Of a stretch of DNA of 64,000 nucleotides, positions 46,101 to 54,291 are shown piece by piece (the stretch's first letter is position 1; each line of letters begins with the position of its first letter). The stretch spans positions 186,001 to 250,000 of the forward strand of contig NZ_SRLE01000011.1 of assembly GCF_004745945.1 (NCBI RefSeq), written 5' to 3'. The notes under the pieces were generated by a model that saw only the letters and a program-made list of their open reading frames with translations, was not told the origin of the DNA and searched no databases. The position numbers and the translations under genes were made by a program. This DNA is from Mangrovimicrobium sediminis. GTDB lineage: Bacteria; Pseudomonadota; Gammaproteobacteria; Pseudomonadales; Halieaceae.

Positions 46101-48168
46101 GCTGGCCTTTGCCGATATCTTCGCCGGCCGTAGCGGCTTTGATATCACGCTGGGGAACCCGCCATGGCGCAAGGTGGAGTGGCAGGAGGGCGGCGTGCTG
46201 GGGGATTACAACCCGGCCTTCGTGTTGCACGGATTAAGTGCCAAGCAATTGACTGAGCAGCGGGAGGCCGCATTCGAGCGCGGCCCGGAGGTGGAGGCGG
46301 CGTGGTTCGCTGAGCTGGCGGAGGCGGAGGGTTCGCAGGGATTCCTCAATGCTACCCAGAACTACCCGCAATTGAAGGGCGTGCAGACCAATCTCTACAA
46401 GTGCTTCTTGCCGCGCGCTTGGGCCAATGTGAATGGGCGGGGAGTGAGCGGCTTTCTGCATCCGGAGGGGATCTACGATGATCCCAAGGGAGGGAGGCTA
46501 CGACGGGCGGTGTATCCGCGCTTGCGGCAGCACTTCCAGTTTCACAATGAGATGGACTTGTTTGCCGAAGTGCACCACGCCACTATCTATAGCGTTAACG
46601 TCTACGGCCCTGCGCACGAAAAACCGAGCTTCAACCATCTCGCGAATCTGTTTATCCCATCTACAGTAGACACCTCCTTCGCCCATGCAGGGCAGGGACA
46701 GGTACCGGGCATCAAGGAGGAAATCGAGGCAGCCAATGGGGCTGTAAAAACCATCTGGAACACAAACGGTCACCGCGACCGCATTATTGAAATCGGTGAA
46801 CACGAACTCGCCCTCTTCGCTCAGCTCTACGACGAGACCGGCACCGACGCATTGGAGGCCCGACTGCCGGCCTTGCATGCGCGCCCGTTGATCAACGTGC
46901 TGGAGAAATTTGCCGCCCAGCCGCGACGGCTGGGGGACATGAAAGGGCAGTATTTTTCGACGGTGATGTTTGACGAAACTAACGCTCAGCGTGATGGCAC
47001 AATCAAGCGGAATACCAGCTTCCCAAACAGTTCGGAGGAGTGGATACTCTCCGGTCCCCACTTCTTCGTCGGCAGTCCGTTCTACAAAACACCGCGGGCG
47101 GAGTGCATGCAGAACAGCCACTACGACATCCTCGACCTGCAAACTCTGCCCGACGACTACCTGCCGCGCACCAACTACGTTCCCGCCTACGATCCCGGTA
47201 TCTACCGCGATCGAACACCGCGGGTGCCGTGGGTTGACGAGGGAGAAAATCGTGAGAGATTGGTGACGGACTACTATCGAGTGGTACTCCGGGCGATGCT
47301 TCCACCGGCTAACGAGCACACTTTATTTGGCGCTCTTTTTCCTCCGGGGCCTGGGCATACAAATGGTTGTCGGAGTTACGTTTTTGCGCGGAATCGAGAG
47401 CAAGAGCTAGCTACGCTTGCCGCTCAAGTATCATCTATTCCCTTTGATTTTCTTATTAAAAGCACTGGGCGCACCAATCTCCACCAGATGCTCGATGATT
47501 ATCCGCTTCTGGAAAGTAGCTCCTCCCTGATCTTGCGGCTTTTGATTTCATCTGCTTTGACCGAGGATTATGGCGACCTCTGGCAATCTATATGGACGGG
47601 GAACTTTCGCCAACAACACTGGGGCGCCGCTGTAACCATTCCCGATAGCGTCTTGCCCCTCGACTTCTTCGCCAACCTCACACCGCAATGGCAACGCAAC
47701 AACGCGCTGCGCAGCGACTATCCCCGCCGCCAGGCTCTGGTGGAAATCGACGTCCTCGTCGCCCAGGCCCTAGGCCTCACCCTGGACGAACTGCTCACCA
47801 TCTACCGTGTGCAGTTCCCTGTGATGCGCCAGTACGAGGCAGATACCTGGTACGACCAGCGCGGTCGTATCGTCTTTACCCCCAGCAAGGGTCTGGTCGG
47901 CGTCGGCCTGCCGCGCAAGGCCCGCCCGTCGGATTTGAGGGACGGCATTCACTACGCCATCCACAGCCCCGGGCGCGAGGAAAGTGGCATCGCCCTGGGT
48001 TGGGAAGACGTCCAGCACATGGTAGGCGGCGTCGTCAGCAGGACTTTCATGGATGACACTCTTCCGGGCGGACCCACCGAGCGCACCGTCGAGTATCACG
48101 CGCCATTCTTCAAGCCAGATCGCGAGCAGGACTATAAGGTGGCGTGGGAGATATTCAGCCGTGCCTGA
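43186..48168 (+). CDS. Giant Eco57I-type N6-adenine DNA methyltransferase (DrmMI-like)
   Basis: A 1660-residue protein starting nine bases after the helicase stop, with TAAGGA before its ATG. The methylase core has the SAM-binding motif E-P-A-M-G-S-A-A-F (about 575), GVDLNPIAVELAEVSLWL, and the catalytic N-P-P-W (about 990), the hallmark of gamma-class adenine methylases. A 570-residue N-terminal region without a visible PD-ExK nuclease, and a long C-terminus for target recognition, complete it. It would mark host DNA as self for the neighbouring helicases. DISARM DrmMI and BREX PglX share this core; the coupling to a SNF2 helicase favours the DISARM-like reading. Codon use is GC-rich except for a short patch near 47300-47560. 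Confidence 0.87.
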   Translation: MAVQDTAATFIGLSNENEFFSPHYLAEVFQGDFADTIAEWESREAQAEAYTSPHRALRNLHQAYFALRQKLKSERSATERIRLQRDFFKELMQALGISWQPENREVAPNTELPVLAALGDQLWVLGALDPDNEGEDPLTLTLNREQFIGPGPHHDTLKNKDWYAILNEALFRQPNPPRWVLLLSDRQGLLIDRYKWSQNRLLRFDWEEILGRRDDKTLKATAVLLHRESLAPEEGQCRLDNLDENSHKHAFAVSDDLKYALRQAIELLGNEAAGQLIEQARERKEGIYSGQNALDPDQLSRECLRYMYRLLFLFYIEARPELGYLPTADDTWRLGYSLDSLRDLEMVRLTTEASRQGHYFHDSLQRMFTLVYSGYAPARQADHTHASSANAFTLQGLDSHLFDPARTPLLNRVVFSNATLQQVVQSMSLTRSQKGKRRRGRVSYTQLGINQLGAVYEALLSYRGFFATEDLYEVAPKGKNIEPDALETGYFVTAAQLEDFHQDERVHDLVDGRKSLRLHPKGKFIYRMAGRDREKSASYYTPEVLTKSLVKYTLKERLTDDVSADDILQLTVCEPAMGSAAFLNEAVSQLAEAYLTRKQQELGKRVPHEDYQRELQRVKMHIADHNVFGVDLNPIAVELAEVSLWLNALSGGYSVPWFGYQLFTGNSLIGARREVYSQSTLKKQPKEGLWYSNAPRRLAPETLLGVEGEGGRRSNEIYHFLLPDPGMAGYNDKVAKQLRPEAFAKIKAWKKSFCAPLDDGEIRTLQFLSDAVDKLWREHTQVLAQDRQRTEDAYPLWGQESVEERHTSTHEKDAIRSRGIFNTNARLASPYRRLKLAMDYWCALWFWPLDKVAQLPDRQKWLIDLNTILNSAGTFDFAPEQEGLFAANEETEATADTEDSARYSEPAFAEPQDDMFGAQDAQLEMRAEALAVRDVSNQRGELNLEKLFRNPFFATLDIANQLGEQYRFFHWELAFADIFAGRSGFDITLGNPPWRKVEWQEGGVLGDYNPAFVLHGLSAKQLTEQREAAFERGPEVEAAWFAELAEAEGSQGFLNATQNYPQLKGVQTNLYKCFLPRAWANVNGRGVSGFLHPEGIYDDPKGGRLRRAVYPRLRQHFQFHNEMDLFAEVHHATIYSVNVYGPAHEKPSFNHLANLFIPSTVDTSFAHAGQGQVPGIKEEIEAANGAVKTIWNTNGHRDRIIEIGEHELALFAQLYDETGTDALEARLPALHARPLINVLEKFAAQPRRLGDMKGQYFSTVMFDETNAQRDGTIKRNTSFPNSSEEWILSGPHFFVGSPFYKTPRAECMQNSHYDILDLQTLPDDYLPRTNYVPAYDPGIYRDRTPRVPWVDEGENRERLVTDYYRVVLRAMLPPANEHTLFGALFPPGPGHTNGCRSYVFARNREQELATLAAQVSSIPFDFLIKSTGRTNLHQMLDDYPLLESSSSLILRLLISSALTEDYGDLWQSIWTGNFRQQHWGAAVTIPDSVLPLDFFANLTPQWQRNNALRSDYPRRQALVEIDVLVAQALGLTLDELLTIYRVQFPVMRQYEADTWYDQRGRIVFTPSKGLVGVGLPRKARPSDLRDGIHYAIHSPGREESGIALGWEDVQHMVGGVVSRTFMDDTLPGGPTERTVEYHAPFFKPDREQDYKVAWEIFSRA

Positions 48169-48475
48169 AACTACGACAAGGAACTGTCCCTGGGGATATT
48201 CCTGCAAGAAAAAATGGAGTGATCTGCAGCCAACCCGGGACGAGGGAGTGCGGTTCTGCAGTGACTGCCAGAAGGAGGTTTTCTGGGTCGTGGACAAACG
48301 AGAACTGGCGGAAAATGTGCTTCTCAATCGATGCGTCTGCTTCAACGCCTCACTATTGAAATACGGATCGGACGATGGAGAGCAGGTGACTATGGTCGGC
48401 CTGGTTGCGCCGTCGTACCTGGGCAGAAGTGCATCGAGTGAAACGGGCGACTTTGATGATGATATTCCGTATTAG
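48161..48475 (+). CDS. Small zinc-ribbon-like protein
   Basis: I choose the GTG start that overlaps the methylase end by eight bases, since the frame further upstream lies inside that gene. The 104-residue product has C-x5-C (CPWGYSC), then C-S-D-C, then C-V-C, a pattern suited to one or two structural zinc sites, followed by an acidic tail (TGDFDDDIPY). The overlap shows it belongs to the methylase operon. It may be an accessory adaptor; no named family is recognised. Confidence 0.6.
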   Translation: MPETTTRNCPWGYSCKKKWSDLQPTRDEGVRFCSDCQKEVFWVVDKRELAENVLLNRCVCFNASLLKYGSDDGEQVTMVGLVAPSYLGRSASSETGDFDDDIPY

Positions 48476-48587
48476 CAATCTGGCGACTTGCCAGAGTTCG
48501 GCGAGATGGAACATCAAAGCAGGGTAGTACGGCATTCCGAGATCAACTGAGGGAGTTGACTCGAAGTGTTGCCAAAGGAATGAGCCA

Positions 48588-50201
48588 ATGGACTGGAAAT
48601 CGATAGCGGAAAAATCGGTACACGCCGTGCGCGAGGCCAGGCGCTCGCTGGATGAGCTTGCCGATAGCGATACAGCGAAAGCAGCCGCAAATGCCGGCAA
48701 AGCTTACCTGAGAAAAGGCAAGCAGGTGACCGTCGATGCGCTGGGCAGTGAGTTTGCACAGGGTGTAAAGCAGCGAAGTATCGACGCGGGCGAGACAGTT
48801 CGGCGTGGGGCGAATAGTGCGGGTGAGTGGGCCCGGGACAAGTGGACAGATGCCACGGCAGAGACCGATGTGCACAACTGGTATGCGCGCACCGCCGACG
48901 CCTGCGAACAAAATGCCGATGCTCTCCAGGGCACACAGGACGGAGTATCCGGGCGCTTGAGCCGTGGCGTGGCAGCCAAGCTGGGCGCGGTAAGCACCTC
49001 CGCTGGAATATTTTCTGTCGCTTCGCTGATTGGCACGGCCAGCACCGGAACGGCAATCGGCACGTTGTCTGGTGCAGCGTTTACCAGTGCGTCCCTCGCC
49101 TGGCTGGGAGGCTCGGTAGTGCTCGGTACCGCCATCCTCGGCGTGGCGAGCCTGGCAGGCGGTATCGGTGCTGCGCTGGGTACAGCATGGGCGGCGAAGA
49201 AGTATGTATACGGCCAGGCGCGAAAGCCAGAGGAGCTGACCGAGCAGGAGCGCAAAGCGGTGGACGCCTGCATGGCGCTGGCGATTGCCTTTCGCAAGCA
49301 GGCGGAGGCCGGTAAGCCCGTAGACCCCGTCAGCGCCAGCTACCTCGAGCGTGAAGCACTGCAACCACTTTGTGACCTACTGGATGAAATTCAGCACACG
49401 GACACGGGCCGGCCGCTACCCGCAAGAAAGCGCTGCGAGCGTGCAGCCCGCAAGCTGTCTGAGCTGACCCGGCAGTTGCGCGACTGGTCGCAGGACCACC
49501 CGAATATCACCACCGGTGTTGTGTCTGTAGTTTTCCTTCGCCTGCTGGCGGACGACCTCGGCGAATTCACTGGGCAGGAGCAGCTGGTGCTGGAAGCGCT
49601 ACGCCGCAGCAACGGTGTACTGGCTGACGCCAGCGAAGAAGAGCTTGCAGAGTATGTTCAGGGCCTGGATGCGGACCAATTGCCGGGCTTGCAGAACAAC
49701 GTCAAAGGCATCTACCACGAGCTCCGGTTCGCCCAGGCCGAGAACACAGACGGCGACAAGTACACCGCCGAACTCTTCGAGGCCACCAATCACTCCGGTT
49801 CAGACGTGCGCATTACCAACCTCGAAACGGGCGAAATCCATGAGGTTCAGCTGAAGGCCACGAACTACGCGCACGCTATACAGGCGCACAACGAGCGATA
49901 CGATTCAATCGACGTGCTTGCGACCTCGGAAGTCGCCGAGGCGACGCCGGGTGTGGATTCCTCCGGATTCAGCAACGCCGAGCTGAAGCAAGATGTGGAA
50001 GGCGTTACGGATCAACTGGACGGATGGTATGACCCCGGCGTGCTGGACAGCATGGCAGTGGCCGGCACCGTGGCGCTGGCTAGAAATGTCGGCGTGTTGT
50101 TGAAGGGCAAGGAGTCATCGATTGAAGAGCGGCGCAGCCTGGTGAAAGACGGAGCGCAGTCTGCCGGGGTGGCGGGGCTGTTTTCACTGGTGTTGTCCTG
50201 A
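48588..50201 (+). CDS. Membrane protein with nuclease-like C-terminal domain
   Basis: A 537-residue protein with AAGGA before its ATG. Residues about 1-110 are helical and charged. Residues about 125-210 are a Gly/Ala/Ser-rich hydrophobic region (FSVASLIGTASTGTAIGT, LGGSVVLGTAILGVASLAGG), which suggests glycine-zipper helices inserting into membrane. Near 376-424 the pattern GIYHELRFAQAE, SDVRITN and HEVQLKAT resembles the PD-(D/E)xK fold (E, D, then E-V-Q-L-K), with helices after it. A second small hydrophobic stretch ends the protein. Membrane insertion plus a nuclease core would suit an effector that meets DNA at the envelope; this is inference. Confidence 0.55.
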   Translation: MDWKSIAEKSVHAVREARRSLDELADSDTAKAAANAGKAYLRKGKQVTVDALGSEFAQGVKQRSIDAGETVRRGANSAGEWARDKWTDATAETDVHNWYARTADACEQNADALQGTQDGVSGRLSRGVAAKLGAVSTSAGIFSVASLIGTASTGTAIGTLSGAAFTSASLAWLGGSVVLGTAILGVASLAGGIGAALGTAWAAKKYVYGQARKPEELTEQERKAVDACMALAIAFRKQAEAGKPVDPVSASYLEREALQPLCDLLDEIQHTDTGRPLPARKRCERAARKLSELTRQLRDWSQDHPNITTGVVSVVFLRLLADDLGEFTGQEQLVLEALRRSNGVLADASEEELAEYVQGLDADQLPGLQNNVKGIYHELRFAQAENTDGDKYTAELFEATNHSGSDVRITNLETGEIHEVQLKATNYAHAIQAHNERYDSIDVLATSEVAEATPGVDSSGFSNAELKQDVEGVTDQLDGWYDPGVLDSMAVAGTVALARNVGVLLKGKESSIEERRSLVKDGAQSAGVAGLFSLVLS

Positions 50202-50221
50202 TACCTAAGGAATATCTGAAC

Positions 50222-51133
50222 ATGGAATGGATAATTGGGTTCCTGATACTGGGAGGACTTTCAGTTCTTTTCGATACCAGTAAATCTGGCCAGACTGAAC
50301 TTCGTCGTGAACACGCGGCGACACCACAGTCACCACCACCCGCACCATCTTCTCCTCCCGCTGAATCGTTGGTTCGAAAGGTCGAACCTGTTGTACGGGG
50401 GGCTACTGTAGAGGCCAGCGGTTCGTCGTCCAACCGCGGAAGTCGCTCTGATAATCGAAGCGTTGAGGACTGGGATGAGTGGCTGGGTGAGAACTGGGGC
50501 AAGGCCGAAACGTGGGAAAGCCCGGAGTTTTTACAAGCTAGGTCACTTTTGAATGCAAAAGGTGTTACCGCCTTCTGGCACATGACACACAGGGACAATG
50601 TCCGAAATATTCTCGATCAGGGAATTCTGAGCCATAGCGAGGCACGCAAAGCGCACAAAATCGTCGATATCTCTGACGCGAGTGTGCAGCAACGCCGCAC
50701 TGCAGCAGAGCCGATATTTGGCAGATGTTTGCACGATTATGCGCCGCTATACGTCAATCCACGCAATCCGATGCTGTTTCGATTGCAAGATCTGAACAAC
50801 AGTTTATGTCTGCTGGAGATATCGCTCGACGTATTGCGCGATACCGGAAGCAGAGATCTGATTTATACGGACGGAAATGCTGCCTCAGGCGCGACAAATT
50901 TCTTCTCGGGTATGGAAGGCTTCGACAATCTACCTTGGGACGTATTGATGGCGGAGTACTGGAACGACAAGGAAGACGGCAAGCGCAAGCGCTGTGCTGA
51001 AGTGTTGATTCACCCAAAAGTCGCCAAGCGGCATATATCGGCTATTCACTGCTACTCGCGACAGTTGGCCCAGGAGTTAGGCGGCATTTATGGCAATGTA
51101 AGGTTCAATCCATCTACGTTTTTCGGGGGTTAG
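50222..51133 (+). CDS. darT: DarT-like DNA ADP-ribosyltransferase toxin with membrane anchor
   Basis: Residues about 110-300 follow DarT (DUF4433): FWHMTHRDNVRNILDQGIL, LHDYAPLYVNPRNPMLF, LIYTDGNA, and a late CAEVLIHP carrying the catalytic Glu (about 259). DarT uses NAD+ to put ADP-ribose on thymidine of single-stranded DNA, stopping replication of host or phage. Unlike typical DarT (about 200 residues, soluble), this one has an N-terminal hydrophobic helix (WIIGFLILGGLSVLF) and a Pro/Ser-rich linker of about 80 residues, suggesting membrane tethering. AAGGAA precedes the ATG. The DarG gene follows one base after the stop, as in known pairs. Confidence 0.88.
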   Translation: MEWIIGFLILGGLSVLFDTSKSGQTELRREHAATPQSPPPAPSSPPAESLVRKVEPVVRGATVEASGSSSNRGSRSDNRSVEDWDEWLGENWGKAETWESPEFLQARSLLNAKGVTAFWHMTHRDNVRNILDQGILSHSEARKAHKIVDISDASVQQRRTAAEPIFGRCLHDYAPLYVNPRNPMLFRLQDLNNSLCLLEISLDVLRDTGSRDLIYTDGNAASGATNFFSGMEGFDNLPWDVLMAEYWNDKEDGKRKRCAEVLIHPKVAKRHISAIHCYSRQLAQELGGIYGNVRFNPSTFFGG

Positions 51134-51134
51134 A

Positions 51135-51836
51135 GTGCCGCTAGAAATTCTCACAGGCAATATATTCACCAGCCAGTGCCAGACGTTGGTCAATACGGTC
51201 AATTGTGTTGGTGTGATGGGAGCTGGTATCGCATTGGAGTGTCGGCTCCGTTACCCGGCAATGTATGAAAAGTACGTCTCGATGTGCCAGAAAAGGCAGC
51301 TGGATATTGGCTTGCTGTGGCTCTACAAGTCTGAGCAGAGGTGGGTATTGAATTTCCCGACCAAGAAGGACTGGAAGCACCCCTCCAAAGAGGGGTATCT
51401 GCGCCGTGGCCTAACAAAGTTCGTAGAGACCTACGCCGATAAAGGGATCACATCGATAGCGTTTCCTTTGCTGGGAGCAGACAAAGGTGGAATTCCGAAA
51501 GAAACCAGTCGGGCCATTCTCCGGGAGTACCTGGAAGGCCTGGATATTTCCGTTGAAATCTACCAATACGATCCGCTTGCGCAGGACGAAGTGTTTGACA
51601 CATTTAGAGACTGGCTACTGAGCACGGGTAGTGATCAGGCATGTGCGCTGAGCGGCATCAGGAGACCCCAGATGCACGCATTGATGGATGGGGTAAGTAA
51701 CCCAGCCATTTGCCAGGTCAATCAGTTACTGAGTGTTAAGGGAATTGGTTTGGGAACGGTTGAAAAAGTGTTCCACCTTGCGATGAACAAGGACGAAAGC
51801 TCGAACCATCCTGGCTCGATCCCGTTGTTTGAGTAG
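51135..51836 (+). CDS. darG: DarG-like macrodomain antitoxin
   Basis: A 233-residue protein starting at GTG, one base after the toxin stop, with a G-rich site inside the toxin end. Residues 1-155 are a macrodomain: LVNTVNCVGVMGAGIALECR is the ADP-ribose loop typical of DarG, and FPLLGADKGGIPKE forms the second loop. The domain removes ADP-ribose from DNA and so reverses DarT. The last 75 residues include LSVKGIGLGTVEKV, which resembles a helix-hairpin-helix DNA contact. In known DarG the C-terminal part instead blocks DarT directly, so which role applies here is open. Confidence 0.87.
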   Translation: MPLEILTGNIFTSQCQTLVNTVNCVGVMGAGIALECRLRYPAMYEKYVSMCQKRQLDIGLLWLYKSEQRWVLNFPTKKDWKHPSKEGYLRRGLTKFVETYADKGITSIAFPLLGADKGGIPKETSRAILREYLEGLDISVEIYQYDPLAQDEVFDTFRDWLLSTGSDQACALSGIRRPQMHALMDGVSNPAICQVNQLLSVKGIGLGTVEKVFHLAMNKDESSNHPGSIPLFE

Positions 51837-51892
51837 CTGTTCGAGCCATGTCAGTCCGCGCTATTTAGTCACAGAAAACAGGAAATGAATCC

Positions 51893-53584
51893 ATGTTGTC
51901 GAGTTTGATTGAATCCACGCTACGCGATACCGGTGCGGCTACACTAACGGACGGCTTCCTCATTGCGATGTCCGTGGCATTTTTCATCGCGGTGTTCGCG
52001 CGCCGTGCGAATCGTGCACACGCCTACACGCACTATGCGCCCACCTTTCTTACGACATTGGGCATCCTCGGGACATTCGCAGGGATAATCTCCGGGTTAT
52101 TGGCTTTCAATATCGACGATATTGACGGCAGTATTGGGGAGCTTCTGGCGGGGTTGAAAACAGCATTTACAACCAGTCTGGCGGGTATGACCCTCTCCAT
52201 TGCCTACAAATTGCTCATCGCGGCAGGATGGATTACGCCAAAGCATACCGACCAGATCGATGAAGAAGCCATTGGTATTGCGGAGCTGTACGGAGTGATG
52301 AAGGAGCAATCCAGTGGTATCGATGCGCTGAAGACTGCTATCGGTGGTGATAGTGAGGCAAGCCTCGTCGGACAACTGAAGCTCTTGCGGTCCGATGTCG
52401 GCGACCAGCACAAAGCGACATTCAGAGAACTGGAATCGACGCTTACGCTCCTCGGAAAGATCAGTGTCAATAGTGAAAAGCAGACAATAGCCTTTGCCGA
52501 GTTTCAGGATCGACTTTGGATCAAGCTCCAGGATTTTGCGGACATGATGTCCAAATCGGCTACCGAGCAGGTAATCAATGCCCTCAAAGAAGTTATCAGT
52601 GACTTCAATAATAATCTTGTGGAACAGTTTGGCGAAAACTTCAAGCAGTTGAATGCTGCCGTGCTTGAGTTAGTGCAGTGGCAGGAGAATTACAAGCAGC
52701 AACTTCTGCAAATGACTGAGCAGTATCAGCAGGGTGTGCTGGCGATCACGCAAACTGAGAGCGCTGTAGCCCATATCAGTGAAGAATCAAAAGCCATTCC
52801 CATGAGTATGCAGGAGCTCAAAGCTGTGTTGGAAGTGAATCAGCACCAGCTTCAGGAGCTGGAGCGGCATCTTGATGCGTTCAAGGACATTCGAGACAGG
52901 GCGGTAGAGGCGGTACCCGAGATTCGCAAGCAGATCACTGAGACAGTTGCTGGTATGGCGGCGGCTACAGGTGAGCTCACTAAGGGGGTCACTGACAGCG
53001 CCGACCAGTTGAAGTCCGCGATAATCGATGGCAGCGAAGATTTCGTTCGTAACAGTCAGGCGGTAAATGACTCATTGAGTAATACGTCAAACATGATTAC
53101 CGACAATACGGAGCAAACTCGTCAACTGCTTGACGACGCAATGACTGAAACCAATTCAGTGCTGCGTGTACTAGTCGCCGATCTCAAGGAGGATTGTGGG
53201 AAGCTTACCGAGTCATACCGGGGAGCGAGCGAGTCGCTGGTCACCGAGACAGAGCAAATGAAATCTCGATTCGAGGAATCGCTGTCGAATATGCGCAGTA
53301 GGTTGTCTGAGGATATGCAGCGACTGATAGAGCAGCAGGCGCAGGAAAATCAGCGTGTACTGAGTGGTATGAGTCGACACGCAGATGCTGCGTTAAAAGA
53401 CACAGCCGAATCGGTACAGAAGCAGATCAAAGCATTGGACGACGCACTTTCCCATGAGATGAGTGAGGTAATGACGGAAATGGGTAAGGCACTGACGACT
53501 ATATCTGGAAAATTCACCAGTGATTACGAGTCCTTGGTGAACAGCATGTCCAAAGTCGTGCAGATGCGTGGGCAGGGTCAGTAA
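51893..53584 (+). CDS. zorA: ZorA-like proton-channel subunit with long coiled-coil tail
   Basis: A 563-residue MotA/TolQ/ExbB-family protein. Membrane helices lie at about 19-37, 51-71 (FLTTLGILGTFAGIISGLL) and 89-111 (FTTSLAGMTLSIAYKLLI), the latter two carrying the conserved small and Thr residues of the channel. The remaining 450 residues are a cytoplasmic coiled coil with repeated Gln/Glu heptads. In Zorya, ZorA forms a pentameric inner-membrane motor around ZorB and its tail reaches into the cytoplasm to signal phage attack. An AGGAAA site precedes the ATG. The stop overlaps the zorB start (TAATG). Confidence 0.88.
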   Translation: MLSSLIESTLRDTGAATLTDGFLIAMSVAFFIAVFARRANRAHAYTHYAPTFLTTLGILGTFAGIISGLLAFNIDDIDGSIGELLAGLKTAFTTSLAGMTLSIAYKLLIAAGWITPKHTDQIDEEAIGIAELYGVMKEQSSGIDALKTAIGGDSEASLVGQLKLLRSDVGDQHKATFRELESTLTLLGKISVNSEKQTIAFAEFQDRLWIKLQDFADMMSKSATEQVINALKEVISDFNNNLVEQFGENFKQLNAAVLELVQWQENYKQQLLQMTEQYQQGVLAITQTESAVAHISEESKAIPMSMQELKAVLEVNQHQLQELERHLDAFKDIRDRAVEAVPEIRKQITETVAGMAAATGELTKGVTDSADQLKSAIIDGSEDFVRNSQAVNDSLSNTSNMITDNTEQTRQLLDDAMTETNSVLRVLVADLKEDCGKLTESYRGASESLVTETEQMKSRFEESLSNMRSRLSEDMQRLIEQQAQENQRVLSGMSRHADAALKDTAESVQKQIKALDDALSHEMSEVMTEMGKALTTISGKFTSDYESLVNSMSKVVQMRGQGQ

Positions 53585-54291
53585 TGAGTCTATTACTGGA
53601 TCCCAAGGGCGCAGAGCAGGAGGAATCCCACTGGTTGTCGGTATCCGACCTGATGGCGGGCTTGATGATGGTGTTCCTGTTTATCGCAATCGCACTAATG
53701 CGGCAAGCATTCATAGAGCGCGACAAGGTCAAGGACGTGGCTATCGCCTACCAGGAAAACCAGGTGGCGATCTACGATGCGCTGATGAGCGAATTCGAGG
53801 AAGATCTTGAAAAATGGGATGCGGATATTGATAAGGAATCTCTGACATTTACCTTTCGCTCGCCCGATGTGCTGTTTGCGCGGGGAAAAATTGAGGTCAG
53901 TCCGCGTTACCAGCAACTACTTAGTGAGTTTTTCCCGCGCTACATGCAAGTGCTCAATAAGTTTTCACACTCCATAAATGAGGTTCGTATTGAAGGGCAT
54001 ACCAGCAGTATTTGGAACAGTTCTTCAACTGAGGCCGAAGCCTATTTTCATAACATGGCGCTGTCTCAAGGGCGCACTAGAAGCGTATTGGCGTATGTTC
54101 ACGATCTAGATTCGGTCGAGCGGTTTCGTCCCTGGATCAAGCGGCACTTTGCCGCAGTTGGGCTATCTTCCTCACGGGTTGTGCTTGATCGCAATGGAAG
54201 GGAGGATCGCTTGCGCTCTCGGCGTGTTACTTTTCGTGTGATTACTAATGCAGATATTCAAATGCGCAAGATTCTGGAGCTTGGCGAGTGA
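53584..54291 (+). CDS. zorB: ZorB-like motor subunit with peptidoglycan-binding OmpA domain
   Basis: A 235-residue protein with one membrane helix at about 22-40 (DLMAGLMMVFLFIAIALM), whose leading Asp is the expected proton-carrying residue, and a periplasmic OmpA/MotB-like domain: FARGKIEVSPRYQQLL, VRIEGHTSS, LSQGRTRSVLAYV, and a final NGREDRLRSRRVTFRV, where the Arg pair binds peptidoglycan. It shares bases with zorA upstream and with the HNH gene downstream (GTGA), so the three are one translational unit. Confidence 0.88.
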   Translation: MSLLLDPKGAEQEESHWLSVSDLMAGLMMVFLFIAIALMRQAFIERDKVKDVAIAYQENQVAIYDALMSEFEEDLEKWDADIDKESLTFTFRSPDVLFARGKIEVSPRYQQLLSEFFPRYMQVLNKFSHSINEVRIEGHTSSIWNSSSTEAEAYFHNMALSQGRTRSVLAYVHDLDSVERFRPWIKRHFAAVGLSSSRVVLDRNGREDRLRSRRVTFRVITNADIQMRKILELGE

